Source: Niveispirillum lacus (GTDB lineage Bacteria; Pseudomonadota; Alphaproteobacteria; Azospirillales; Azospirillaceae). From it: a stretch of 64,000 nt of DNA. The notes below the pieces were generated by a model. It was not told the origin of the DNA. It made no database searches and saw only the letters and a list, made by a program, of their open reading frames with translations. A program made the position numbers and the translations under genes. The stretch lies in assembly GCF_002251795.1 (NCBI RefSeq), contig NZ_NOXU01000022.1, forward strand, positions 62,001-126,000, written 5' to 3'. Shown here in pieces: positions 56,097 to 63,912 of the stretch. Position 1 is the first letter of the stretch. Each line of letters starts with the position of its first letter.

Positions 56097-56675
56097 TCAC
56101 TGAATCACGATCACCGGGAACATGTTGGTCCGGATTGACTTGTCCAGTTCCACGTCCAGATCGGTGGCCAGATCGCGGACCAAGTCGGTCATGGTCTTTT
56201 CCCGCTGCGCCAAAGTGACATCCTCTGCGACGGTGGTGGAGCGAGCGACAGCGGCCGACACACTGCCGGTAAACCCGCGGGAGGTGCCATCAACCACGAT
56301 CTCGACCTGGAACTTCCCCTCATATTTCTGTGACTGGTCTTTGGTGAACCAGCCTTTGATGCCTGTCGTGCGGTCCAGTTCGATCTCCTTGACCGAGGCA
56401 TCCTTAATGATCACACGGGCCCGACCCTGGGGACCGCCAGCCTTCAGGCGCGAGGTGGCCCAGATACGCACGGCGTCAGACGGCGTCAATGGCAGTTCAT
56501 GGTCAATATTGGGTGGAGCCATCGGGGCTGCATAGGTGCTTTCGACCTCAATACTGGCCACATCCAGTATGATGGGTTCCCGACTGGAAAAATCCACAAT
56601 CGACTGTGCCGCGCTCGGCAGGGAGGCCAGCAGCGGTATGGCCAGGGCAAGGGACAGCAGCGAACGGCGCAGCAT
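56097..56675 (-). CDS. secreted protein of unknown function
   Basis: 192 residues. Signal peptide MLRRSLLSLALAIPLLASLPSAAQ. The mature part contains DVASIEVESTYAAPMAPPNIDHELPLTPSDAVRIWATSRL and ARVIIKDASVKEIELDRTTGIKGWFTKDQSQKYEGKFQVEIVVDG, a beta-rich periplasmic type. I know no function for it. ATG at 56675 is chosen because AGGA lies eight bases upstream; an earlier ATG at 56699 would add a Gln-rich tail before the signal. Confidence 0.65.
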   Translation of the reverse strand: MLRRSLLSLALAIPLLASLPSAAQSIVDFSSREPIILDVASIEVESTYAAPMAPPNIDHELPLTPSDAVRIWATSRLKAGGPQGRARVIIKDASVKEIELDRTTGIKGWFTKDQSQKYEGKFQVEIVVDGTSRGFTGSVSAAVARSTTVAEDVTLAQREKTMTDLVRDLATDLDVELDKSIRTNMFPVIVIQ

Positions 56676-56799
56676 GATAGGGTCCTGTTGTTGTTGCATG
56701 GGCACAGAACGCCAGCATCGGCCGGAGCCATGGCACTTTCATGGCACGCATCTTGCCTTCCCGATGGGCAGTCGGCAAGTGTGCCGCGCCGCCGGGAGA

Positions 56800-57228
56800 T
56801 CAGGCCAGACTATTGATGGCGCTGCGTTCGATTTCATCCTGGGTGCGGATCAGGGCCAGGTTGGCCTGGAAGGCCCGGAGTGACGAAATCTGATCCAGAC
56901 GTTCTGCCGCCGGATCAACGTTCGGCGCTGCGATCAACCCATCGGTATTCGCATCAGTGCTGTCAGGCTGGTATTCAGGAATGTAGGCAGGGGTGACCGG
57001 CCGCGCCACCACGCGGGTGCCCTGTCCCTGACCATTCGGGCCACCCACGGCCGTCTGGGAAAAACTCTGTGGCTGATAGGCCTGGGTCTGGTCGGGCTGC
57101 ACCGTTCCATCGGCTGCCGGGATTGCACCGGTGCTGCGCTGGTTCGCCACATTGTTGGCGCTACCGGCCAGACGCTGTGTCTGTGCCAAGGCGCCGGACA
57201 GGGCCGTACTGATGCTGCCGATGGACAT
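56800..57228 (-). CDS. flagellar basal-body rod-like protein (short, orphan)
   Basis: 142 residues. The N-terminus MSIGSISTALSGALAQTQRLAGSANNVANQRS matches the N-terminal D0 helix of flagellar rod/hook proteins, and the C-terminus LRAFQANLALIRTQDEIERSAINSL matches their C-terminal helix, with only a short, Gln/Pro/Gly-rich middle. It is exported, if at all, by the flagellar secretion route. No other flagellar genes are in the window, so its role is unclear. Confidence 0.72.
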   Translation of the reverse strand: MSIGSISTALSGALAQTQRLAGSANNVANQRSTGAIPAADGTVQPDQTQAYQPQSFSQTAVGGPNGQGQGTRVVARPVTPAYIPEYQPDSTDANTDGLIAAPNVDPAAERLDQISSLRAFQANLALIRTQDEIERSAINSLA

Positions 57229-57288
57229 GGTGACTGATCTCCCTACCCCTTATTTTGGTACCAACGGGCGTTCCAGGCAAGGGGGGGA

Positions 57289-57337
57289 CAAAAAAGCTCA
57301 GAAAAGCAACGACCGGCCCTGCTGAGGGGGCCGGTCG
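57289..57337 (-). terminator. terminator of the TorF porin gene
   Basis: On the minus strand: stem CGACCGGCCC with GGGCCGGTCG (plus-strand 57328-57337 and 57310-57319), followed by TTGCTTTTCTGAGCTTTTTT, a T-rich tract. It lies about 50 bp past the gene. Confidence 0.8.
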
Positions 57338-57387
57338 TGCCTGGACCACTTGGATCGGAAGGGGCGGGACGAACCCACCCCACCTTA

Positions 57388-58086
57388 TCAGAACGCGTAG
57401 GTCAGGGTCGCCACGAAGCGGCTGTCACCCAGCGGGCCAGCGCCCTTCACGTCGGTGTCGGTGTACTTCAGATCCAGGACAAACGGATCGAACTTCACGG
57501 CGATACCGCCCTGGTAGTCCTGGTAATCGGTGCCGTTATCCAGCTCGTTGAAGCCGATGGCGCCATAGACGGACACGGTCTCGGTGACAGCAACCGAGGT
57601 GCCGCCCGCGAAGTACCAGGCGTCACCACCAGCAGCGCCGAAGAATTCCGGCGAGTAGTAGAGCTTACCGGTCAGCGTGACCTTGTCGATGGCATAGGCG
57701 AGATCCAGGCCAGCCTCGAAATAATCGAACTCGGCGGAGCCATCGGCACCCGGATAGGTGTAGTAGTAAGCGCCAACCGTGTAGGTCAGGTTATCGACGC
57801 TGTTGGTGTAGCCGGCGATCAGGTCGACCTCGATATCGGCGTCAGAGCCCAGATCGACGTTCGAGCCCCAGGCGGACACGAAGAAACCGCTCTCATGGCT
57901 GGCGGTCAGGCCGGCCTGGAAGGCAGGGTCGCTGTCGGTCTGGCTATAGCCGCGGAACACATAGTCGCTGGTGATGGCAGCCGTACCAGAGAAGCTGAAC
58001 GAGGCGTCTTCAGCCTGCGCGGCGGCAGCACCACCCAGCATGGCGAGAGCAATCGCGGTGGAGGCGACGAACTTGGAGAAACGCAT
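57388..58086 (-). CDS. TorF-family putative porin
   Basis: 232 residues. Signal peptide MRFSKFVASTAIALAMLGGAAAAQA, then FSGTAAITSDYVFRGYSQTDSDPAFQAGLTASHESGFFVSAWGSN, the signature of the TorF/Gcw_chp outer-membrane family; the C-terminus ends VATLTYAF with terminal Phe. Transport substrate unknown. ATG at 58086 has AAGGAG six bases upstream, which is better than the longer frame to 58107. A strong terminator follows. Confidence 0.88.
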   Translation of the reverse strand: MRFSKFVASTAIALAMLGGAAAAQAEDASFSFSGTAAITSDYVFRGYSQTDSDPAFQAGLTASHESGFFVSAWGSNVDLGSDADIEVDLIAGYTNSVDNLTYTVGAYYYTYPGADGSAEFDYFEAGLDLAYAIDKVTLTGKLYYSPEFFGAAGGDAWYFAGGTSVAVTETVSVYGAIGFNELDNGTDYQDYQGGIAVKFDPFVLDLKYTDTDVKGAGPLGDSRFVATLTYAF

Positions 58087-58371
58087 GAACCACTCCTTAT
58101 GAGGCATTTATGGTTGGGTCCCCGCACCCTTCAGCAATTCTGGTGCCAAAGGTGTGTTACTCGGGCTTTCCCGCCTATTATGGGAGTTTCCAACCGGATC
58201 GCCTAGAAGCCGCACATGCTGCTGTGCAACATTCCCGGACACTGTTGCAAAAAAAATACGCAGTGACCTTAATGGTGCACAAAAAGTGGCCAGTTCGCCC
58301 TGAAAATGACACAAGCCGCGCCTTTGCAGGGCGGCTTGTGCATTCCCCAAGCGGTCAGCGCCAGGTCAGGA
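58087..58371. other. intergenic region upstream of the TorF porin gene
   Basis: 285 bp with no gene. The central part has an A-rich tract (CAAAAAAAATACGCAG, around 58242-58257) and a probable promoter for the porin. The right end holds the decarboxylase terminator. Confidence 0.5.
58303..58340 (-). terminator. terminator of the decarboxylase gene
   Basis: On the minus strand: stem CACAAGCCGC with GCGGCTTGTG (plus-strand 58331-58340 and 58310-58319), followed by TCATTTTCAGG. The T-run is interrupted, so termination is likely but moderate. Confidence 0.65.
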
Positions 58372-59502
58372 TCAGATGTAATAGGCTTGCAACGGCGAGA
58401 AGCCGTTAAAATTCACCGCGGAATAGGTGGTGGTATAGGCGCCGGTCGCCATGATCGTGACCTTATCACCAATCTTCAGCGAGGTTGGCAGGCGGTATTC
58501 CGCCTTTTCATACAGCACATCGGCACTGTCACAGGTGGGTCCGGCCAGTATAACTGCTTCCGCAGGCCCGTCACGCTCGGTCTGGATCGGGTACTGGATG
58601 GCTTCGTCCATGGTTTCCGCCAGGCCACCGAACTTGCCGATATCCAGATAGACCCAGCGCTTGTCGTCATTGGCCGACTTGCGCGAGATCAGCACCACTT
58701 CGGATTGGATGATGCCGGCATTGCCGACCATGCCGCGGCCCGGTTCGATGATCGTTTCCGGCAGGCGATTGCCGAAATGGCGGCGCAGACTGTCATTAAT
58801 GGCTTCGCCATAGGCTTGGCTGGTCGGCACATCCTTCAGGTAGCGGGTCGGGAACCCGCCGCCCATGTTCACCATGGACAGCATGACGCCCTGTTCCTCA
58901 CAGGCCTTGAAGATGCCGGCAGCGGTGGCCAGTGCGATGTCCCACTGCTTCAGGTCGCGCTGTTGGCTGCCGACGTGAAAAGACACGCCATAGGGGCGGA
59001 CATCCATCTTCGACGCCTGGATCAGCAGATCACGGGCCATGTCTGGCTCGCACCCGAACTTGCGCGACAACGGCCAGTCAGCGCCTTCGCCCGATGTCAG
59101 AATGCGGCAGAAGACGCGGGCCCCTGGCGCATGCTCGGCGATCTTCTCCAACTCTTCGATGCTGTCGAAAGCGAAAAGATCGATACCCAATTGGTGAGCC
59201 GTGCGGATGTCGCCGGCCTTCTTGATTGTATTGCCAAAGGAGATACGGTCAGGCGTGGCGCCAGCATCCAGGCAATACTGGATCTCCGGGACAGAAGCCG
59301 TATCAAAGCAGGAGCCGTTTTCCACCAACAGGCGCAAGATGGCGGGGGCCGGGTTTGCCTTTACAGCATAGAAGATTCGGCTGTCAGGCATGGCGGTGGC
59401 CAGTTTGTTGTAATTGTCGGCAACCACATCCAGGTCCACGACCAGGCAGGGCGTGGCGGGGGTCTGTTCAGCGAAGAATCGGGCAATCTTCTCGGTCATC
59501 AT
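58372..59502 (-). CDS. ornithine/lysine decarboxylase (PLP type III)
   Basis: 376 residues. Group IV alanine-racemase-fold decarboxylase that makes putrescine (or cadaverine). PLP lysine in RIFYAVKANPAP near 48, the ENGSCFDTASVPEIQYCLDAG region, GGGFPTRY phosphate-binding glycines, EPGRGMVGNAG and the active-site Cys of GPTCDSADVL. ATG ATG start with CGGAG just upstream; either Met may be used. The 5' leader contains a 37-codon ORF and a strong hairpin. aguB at 11.6 kb belongs to the alternative putrescine route. Confidence 0.92.
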   Translation of the reverse strand: MMTEKIARFFAEQTPATPCLVVDLDVVADNYNKLATAMPDSRIFYAVKANPAPAILRLLVENGSCFDTASVPEIQYCLDAGATPDRISFGNTIKKAGDIRTAHQLGIDLFAFDSIEELEKIAEHAPGARVFCRILTSGEGADWPLSRKFGCEPDMARDLLIQASKMDVRPYGVSFHVGSQQRDLKQWDIALATAAGIFKACEEQGVMLSMVNMGGGFPTRYLKDVPTSQAYGEAINDSLRRHFGNRLPETIIEPGRGMVGNAGIIQSEVVLISRKSANDDKRWVYLDIGKFGGLAETMDEAIQYPIQTERDGPAEAVILAGPTCDSADVLYEKAEYRLPTSLKIGDKVTIMATGAYTTTYSAVNFNGFSPLQAYYI

Positions 59503-59554
59503 GGACTCCGAGGCGGCATGAAGCGGGGGATATCAGGGGGTGAAATGGCATGTG

Positions 59555-59575
59555 CCGGGTCTCAGAAAGACCCGG
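59555..59575 (-). promoter_or_regulatory. leader hairpin upstream of the decarboxylase
   Basis: Minus-strand hairpin CCGGGTCT-ttctg-AGACCCGG, perfect 8-bp stem with a 5-nt loop, about 55 nt before the decarboxylase start and after the small ORF. There is no T-run, so it is not a plain terminator. It could be part of a regulatory leader such as the speF motif known for alphaproteobacterial ornithine decarboxylases; I cannot confirm the motif by eye. Confidence 0.45.
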
Positions 59576-59617
59576 TTCCGCCCAAGCGTGCCGCGAAACG
59601 CAGCCGGCCCAGGCGGG

Positions 59618-59731
59618 TCAGATACTGGTCATGACGCCAGGAAGAATCGACGCGCCGATATCCGACACCCGACCGGAACCATCAAAAGACACGGGGAGCG
59701 CAACCGGCACCCCGAACACAACAACAACCAT
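59618..59731 (-). CDS. 37-residue leader ORF upstream of the decarboxylase
   Basis: ATG with GGAGG five bases upstream (minus strand). It codes a peptide starting MVVVVFGVPVALPVSFDG and ending ILPGVMTSI. It ends 115 bp before the decarboxylase start on the same strand. The ribosome site is the best in the region, and the place suits a leader peptide of the kind that controls speF in other bacteria by arrest with polyamine precursors. Translation and conservation are not shown. Confidence 0.5.
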   Translation of the reverse strand: MVVVVFGVPVALPVSFDGSGRVSDIGASILPGVMTSI

Positions 59732-60138
59732 CGTAGCCTCCAATTCGCCGCCTTGTTTAAGGGACGGACGAGGATACGCGTTACGTCGTTGCATAACCCC
59801 ACCGGGTCGACGGCTCCGCCCAGTCTTGAAAAGGACCATCGGGCGGGTGTGGGGGCCATAGGCACGTGCGCTGCGATGTGCGGCTGTATAGGGCCGAAGC
59901 CTCGACGGCGAAAGTGGTTTTTTGTTTCCGGTTCGTGAAAATGCGCATAGGTCCGATACCCCCAGCACAAATCACATTTTCGCCACTTTCAGGTCGGACT
60001 TTGGTCATGCGGGACTTCCATCGTGCATCTGGGAACGCCGAGACGACTTGAGACACCCCGTCTCGGCGGACATTTCCAGGCCCCATTATGGATTGTCCGC
60101 CCGCACATGCTGGTCCTGCCCCGGATCGGCACCATTTC
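59732..60138. other. intergenic region with an extra hairpin, possible small RNA
   Basis: About 400 bp without a supported protein gene. On the plus strand a 9-bp perfect stem GCCGAGACG (60037-60045) with CGTCTCGGC (60059-60067) stands 70 bp upstream of a strong plus-strand terminator. Together they suggest a small RNA gene or a leader of ccmA; the start cannot be fixed. A short ATG frame at 59941 has no good ribosome site. Confidence 0.4.
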
Positions 60139-60178
60139 ACGGCCACCGCACCAGCCCCCGCGGTGGCCGTTTCTTTGT
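60139..60178 (+). terminator. strong terminator/attenuator upstream of ccmA
   Basis: Perfect 11-bp stem ACGGCCACCGC (60139-60149) with GCGGTGGCCGT (60160-60170), followed by TTCTTTGTCT. No plus-strand protein gene ends before it, so it ends a small RNA or acts as an attenuator 79 bp before ccmA. Confidence 0.8.
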
Positions 60179-60257
60179 CTGGAATATCTATCTTTCCGCC
60201 TGTGCTTTCTGGCATTTTGGCCGGCACCCGCGCCCAAGCCAGCCAGGAGCCGTTCCC

Positions 60258-60968
60258 GTGACCCAGGGCCAGAACAGCCGAGCCGAACAGGGCCTTGCCG
60301 CCCGCCGCCTGACCTGTCTGAGGGGAGAGCGGGTGGTGTTTGCGGATCTGGACTTTAGCGCAACGCCCGGTAGTGCCTTGATCTTGCTCGGACCCAATGG
60401 CAGCGGCAAGTCCAGTCTGCTGCGCCTGCTGGCTGGCCTTTCGCGGCCTTTTTCCGGGGTGCTGACATGGAACGGGCAGGACATTGCCCAGGACCCGGAT
60501 GCCCACCGTGCCCGTCTGCGGTATGCCGGCCATCAGGATGCAGTGAAACCTACCCTGACGGCGCTGGAGAATCTGTCGGTCTGGGCGGGTCTGGATGGGC
60601 TGCCTGATCCCGAGGAGCGCGCCGAACAGGCGCTGGTCGCCTTGGCCATGGACCATGTGGCTGATATGCCCGGCCGGTACCTGTCAGCGGGGCAGAAGAA
60701 ACGGGTCAATCTGGCCCGATTGGCCCTGGCGCCAGCCGCTGTGGCTCCGCTCTGGCTGCTGGATGAACCGGCCACGGCGCTGGACCGCGACTCGATTGAT
60801 CGCCTGGCGGTCCTGATCGCCGCTCACCGCCGGGCCGGTGGGCTGGTCGTCCTGTCTACCCATTCTGACCTTAACGTTCCCGAGGCTGTCAGCCTGAACC
60901 TGGCCGATTTCGGGGCTACCGCGGATCAGGAGGAACGAGAGCATGAGGCGGTGGGAGCCCAGGGATGA
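60258..60968 (+). CDS. ccmA: cytochrome c biogenesis heme exporter ATP-binding protein CcmA
   Basis: 236 residues. ATPase of the CcmABCD complex, which releases holo-CcmE during cytochrome c maturation. Walker A LILLGPNGSGKSSLLRLLAGL, signature YLSAGQKKRVNLARLAL, Walker B LWLLDEPATALDRDS and THSDLNVPEA. GTG start with AGGAG eight bases upstream; the frame opens at 59922. Overlaps ccmB by 4 bp (ATGA). Confidence 0.95.
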   Translation: MTQGQNSRAEQGLAARRLTCLRGERVVFADLDFSATPGSALILLGPNGSGKSSLLRLLAGLSRPFSGVLTWNGQDIAQDPDAHRARLRYAGHQDAVKPTLTALENLSVWAGLDGLPDPEERAEQALVALAMDHVADMPGRYLSAGQKKRVNLARLALAPAAVAPLWLLDEPATALDRDSIDRLAVLIAAHRRAGGLVVLSTHSDLNVPEAVSLNLADFGATADQEEREHEAVGAQG

Positions 60969-61630
60969 GCGGTTTCCTGCGACTGCTGCGCCGTGACTTG
61001 CGGCTGGCCCTGCGTCAGGGCGCTGATGCTGCCATGGCGGTGCTGTTTTTTGTCCTGTGCGTGATCATGTTCCCCTTCGGCATCGGGCCGGAACCGGGCG
61101 TGCTGGCCCGGATCGCACCCGGTGTCATTCTGGTGGCGGCCCTGCTGGCTTCGCTGCTCTCGCTGGATCGGCTCTTTCAGGCCGATCATGAGGATGGGTC
61201 GCTGGAACTGCTGTCCTTGTCGGCCCTGCCGATGGAAGCGGTTGCGGCGGCGAAAATTCTGGCCCACTGGCTGGTCACAGGGGTGCCGCTGATCCTTGCG
61301 GCCCCTCTGTTGGCCCTGTTTTTGAACCTGCCGGCCGATGGCTTTCTGATCCTGCTGGCGACATTGCTGCTGGCCACGCCGCTGCTGAGCCTGATCGGTG
61401 GGATCGGTGCGGCCCTGACACTGGGCGCAAGGCGCGGCGGTGTTCTTCTGCCTTTACTTGTGCTGCCACTCTATATTCCCGCGTTGATCTTTGCCGCCGC
61501 CGCCGTCGATTCGGTTTTGACGGGGCAGGCAGCCCGGCCACATCTGCTGTTACTGTCCGGTCTTCTCGCGGCCGCCCTGCCGCTTTCGCCCTGGGGGGCC
61601 GCCGCCGCCCTGCGCGCAGCTCTGGAATAG
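60965..61630 (+). CDS. ccmB: heme exporter permease CcmB
   Basis: 221 residues, six membrane segments, inner membrane. FLRLLRRDLRLALRQGADAAMAVLFFVLCVIMFPFGIGPEP, ASLLSLDRLFQADHEDGSLELL and LARILAHWLVTGVPLILAAPLLAL-type blocks (here KILAHWLVTGVPLILAAPLL) are typical. Works with CcmA. ccmC, which usually follows, is not here; the next gene is an M23 peptidase 240 bp away. Confidence 0.95.
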   Translation: MSGFLRLLRRDLRLALRQGADAAMAVLFFVLCVIMFPFGIGPEPGVLARIAPGVILVAALLASLLSLDRLFQADHEDGSLELLSLSALPMEAVAAAKILAHWLVTGVPLILAAPLLALFLNLPADGFLILLATLLLATPLLSLIGGIGAALTLGARRGGVLLPLLVLPLYIPALIFAAAAVDSVLTGQAARPHLLLLSGLLAAALPLSPWGAAAALRAALE

Positions 61631-61869
61631 ACCGTCTGGAACACAAGGGCTGCGCCGCATTGCGCCTGAATGGTTGCATACCCGTTGGAAGTACATCGTT
61701 AGCGATTCCCGGCTTGCCCGAAAGGGGGGCTTCCCTTAAATTCTCAAGGCCGGCGTCCAGTGCCGGACCTGCGGACTGTAATGTCCGCCAAGTCAAGCCG
61801 CCTCTCGATACCCGGTTCTCCGGGGCACGGTTCCGGCGGCCGAAAAGGGCACTGTGACGGGGGAACGGC
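61631..61869 (+). promoter_or_regulatory. intergenic region with a promoter for the peptidase/bactofilin operon
   Basis: 239 bp without a gene. A sigma-70-like pair, TTGCCC (61714-61719) and TTAAAT (61736-61741) with 16 bp between, lies 128 bp before the peptidase start. No terminator for ccmB is obvious. Confidence 0.35.
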
Positions 61870-63303
61870 GTGTTCGGCTTCTTCATGCGCAGCGAACGGG
61901 TCATCATCGTTGATGATGATGACAATATCCGGTCGGTGACCATCGGTCCGCGGCAAAGGTTGCGCCCCGCGCTTTTAGCGGTGGCGGCCTTGTCCGGCAT
62001 GCTTGTCGCCGGGGCGGGCTGGATGGTAACCGCCTTCGCCCTGCGCGACAGCCGTGACAGTGTTTCCCACATGGATCAGGGGGCTGCCAATCTCGCCACC
62101 CAGCTTGCCGACAGTCGTGAACAATTGTCCCGCGTAGCAGGTGATCTGGAACGGGTCCGTGAGGCCCTGGATTCCGCCCTCGCAGAGGAGGCGGAGTCTC
62201 GCGCCCGTATTGATGCGGCTCTGGCTGTTTTGTCCGACGCTGACAAAGACGGCTCAAAAACCCCACGCCAGGTTCTGGCGGCCATTCGTAACCAGTTGGC
62301 ACCGCTGCGCGTTAATCCGGAAGAGGGCGCAGGCCATCTGCGTGCCGCCCAGGAATCGCTGCAACTGATCACCGATATCGGGCAGGAAGCGGCCTCCCGC
62401 CGCGCCCAATCCGCGATTACTGCGCTTTCTCTGGCCCTGGAGGAGGCGGAAACCGCCCCATCGCCGCAACCCACCCTGACGCTCGCGACGGAGGGGCTTG
62501 GTAAGGCCCTGGCCGAAGCCCAGGCCCAGGCGCAGCGGGCGCGGGCGGAGGCGGAGATGGCTTGGGCCGAACGCAATGACATGGCTGCCGCCAAGGCAGA
62601 AAGCGATCGGCGTCTGGAGGAGGTTGCAGCGGGGCAGGTCGCGCTGCTGACACGCCTAACCGAACATGCCGAACTGCGTATCGAAGCCATTGAAGGGGAA
62701 CTGAAGAATACCGGTCTTAATCTGGATAAGGTGTTGCGTGCGATGGACCAGCCCCCCCGGGGCGTCGGCGGTCCGCTGATCAGCCTGACGGAACTGCCGG
62801 CTCACGGCTTGCCAGCCGCCGCGCAGGCCGCTTTGAACCAGCTCGAGTCGCGCCTGGATCGGCAGGCAAGGCTGCGCGCGCTGGCCAATTATCTGCCCCT
62901 GACCCCGCCGGTCGATAATTTCTATGTCTCCAGTGGCTTTGGCAGCCGTCGTGATCCTTTCACCAAACAATGGGCGGCCCATACTGGCCTGGATCTGGTG
63001 GCCAAGGAAGGGTCACCGGTCACTTTGCCCGCTGCCGGTCGTGTGGCGGCAGTCACCTATGACGAGGGATACGGTCATATGGTGGAGATCGATCACGGGC
63101 TCGGCGTACGCACCCGATACGCCCACATGAAGAAAATCATGGTTAAGGAAGGCGAAATGCTGGACCCTGGCCGGCAGGTTGGCACGCTGGGCGATAGTGG
63201 CCGCAGTTCTGGCCCGCACCTGCATTATGAGGTGTTGGTGGAAGGCAAGCCGGTGAACCCGCTGCGTTTCATGGAGAGGGGGCGGCATGTTTGCGAAGGT
63301 TAA
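61870..63303 (+). CDS. M23 family metallopeptidase (LytM domain)
   Basis: 477 residues. One membrane segment near residues 37-58 (LLAVAALSGMLVAGAGWMVTAFA), then a long coiled coil (about 65-300) and a C-terminal LytM domain: GFGSRRDPFTKQWAAHTGLDLVA (H and D zinc ligands) and SSGPHLHYEVLVEGK (HxH). Both zinc motifs are intact, so it probably cuts peptidoglycan cross-links. GTG at 61870 and ATG at 61885 are both possible starts. It overlaps the bactofilin gene by 17 bp, a common pairing in cell-shape control. Confidence 0.92.
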   Translation: MFGFFMRSERVIIVDDDDNIRSVTIGPRQRLRPALLAVAALSGMLVAGAGWMVTAFALRDSRDSVSHMDQGAANLATQLADSREQLSRVAGDLERVREALDSALAEEAESRARIDAALAVLSDADKDGSKTPRQVLAAIRNQLAPLRVNPEEGAGHLRAAQESLQLITDIGQEAASRRAQSAITALSLALEEAETAPSPQPTLTLATEGLGKALAEAQAQAQRARAEAEMAWAERNDMAAAKAESDRRLEEVAAGQVALLTRLTEHAELRIEAIEGELKNTGLNLDKVLRAMDQPPRGVGGPLISLTELPAHGLPAAAQAALNQLESRLDRQARLRALANYLPLTPPVDNFYVSSGFGSRRDPFTKQWAAHTGLDLVAKEGSPVTLPAAGRVAAVTYDEGYGHMVEIDHGLGVRTRYAHMKKIMVKEGEMLDPGRQVGTLGDSGRSSGPHLHYEVLVEGKPVNPLRFMERGRHVCEG

Positions 63304-63883
63304 GGAACGGATCGACAGCAGCACCAAACCCGCCGGTCGCCCGGCCAGCGGCACCGGCAACGGCGGGGCCGATCGCCCGATGCCGTCCATTGTCAGCCGC
63401 GATATGCGGGTGATGGGCAATCTTGACACGCCGGGGGAGGTGCATGTTGAAGGCATCGTGGATGGCGACATACGCTGCACGAAGCTGATCATCGGCGCTA
63501 CTGGCACGGTCAATGGCCATATCTTGGCCACCACCGTTCGCGTACATGGTCAGGTTCGCGGCGAAATCAACGCCGAAGAGGTATTCATCCTTAACGGCTC
63601 CACCGTTCAGGGCGATGTCGTGCAGACCGTGCTGGAAATTGCACCCGGGGCCAGTTTTGAAGGCGGCATTCGCCGTCGGCAGGGAGACGTACCCGCAGCC
63701 ATGCTGGCCGCGCCCGTTGCCCCCCCTGTCGAGCTGGAAACGGATGGCGAACCTGAACCACTGCTGCTGGCCACGCAAACCGACGAAAGCCTTGCAGAAG
63801 ATGTGGTGGCACCGGTCGTCACCAACGAGCCGCCAGAGGCCGCCAATAGTGGCGATGATCTGAGCGAAAAGAAGGTCGGCTGA
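63287..63883 (+). CDS. bactofilin (polymer-forming cytoskeletal protein)
   Basis: 198 residues. Central beta-helix (about 35-130) with SRDMRVMGNLDTPGEVHVEGIVDGDIRCTKLIIGATGTVNGHILATTVRVHGQVRG, the bactofilin repeat pattern; disordered ends. Assembles without nucleotide into membrane-associated filaments that position cell-wall enzymes. It overlaps the M23 peptidase by 17 bp, so the two are co-translated and probably act together. Confidence 0.93.
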   Translation: MFAKVKERIDSSTKPAGRPASGTGNGGADRPMPSIVSRDMRVMGNLDTPGEVHVEGIVDGDIRCTKLIIGATGTVNGHILATTVRVHGQVRGEINAEEVFILNGSTVQGDVVQTVLEIAPGASFEGGIRRRQGDVPAAMLAAPVAPPVELETDGEPEPLLLATQTDESLAEDVVAPVVTNEPPEAANSGDDLSEKKVG

Positions 63884-63912
63884 TATCCAGCCAAACCTTC
63901 GCTGGCGTCGGC

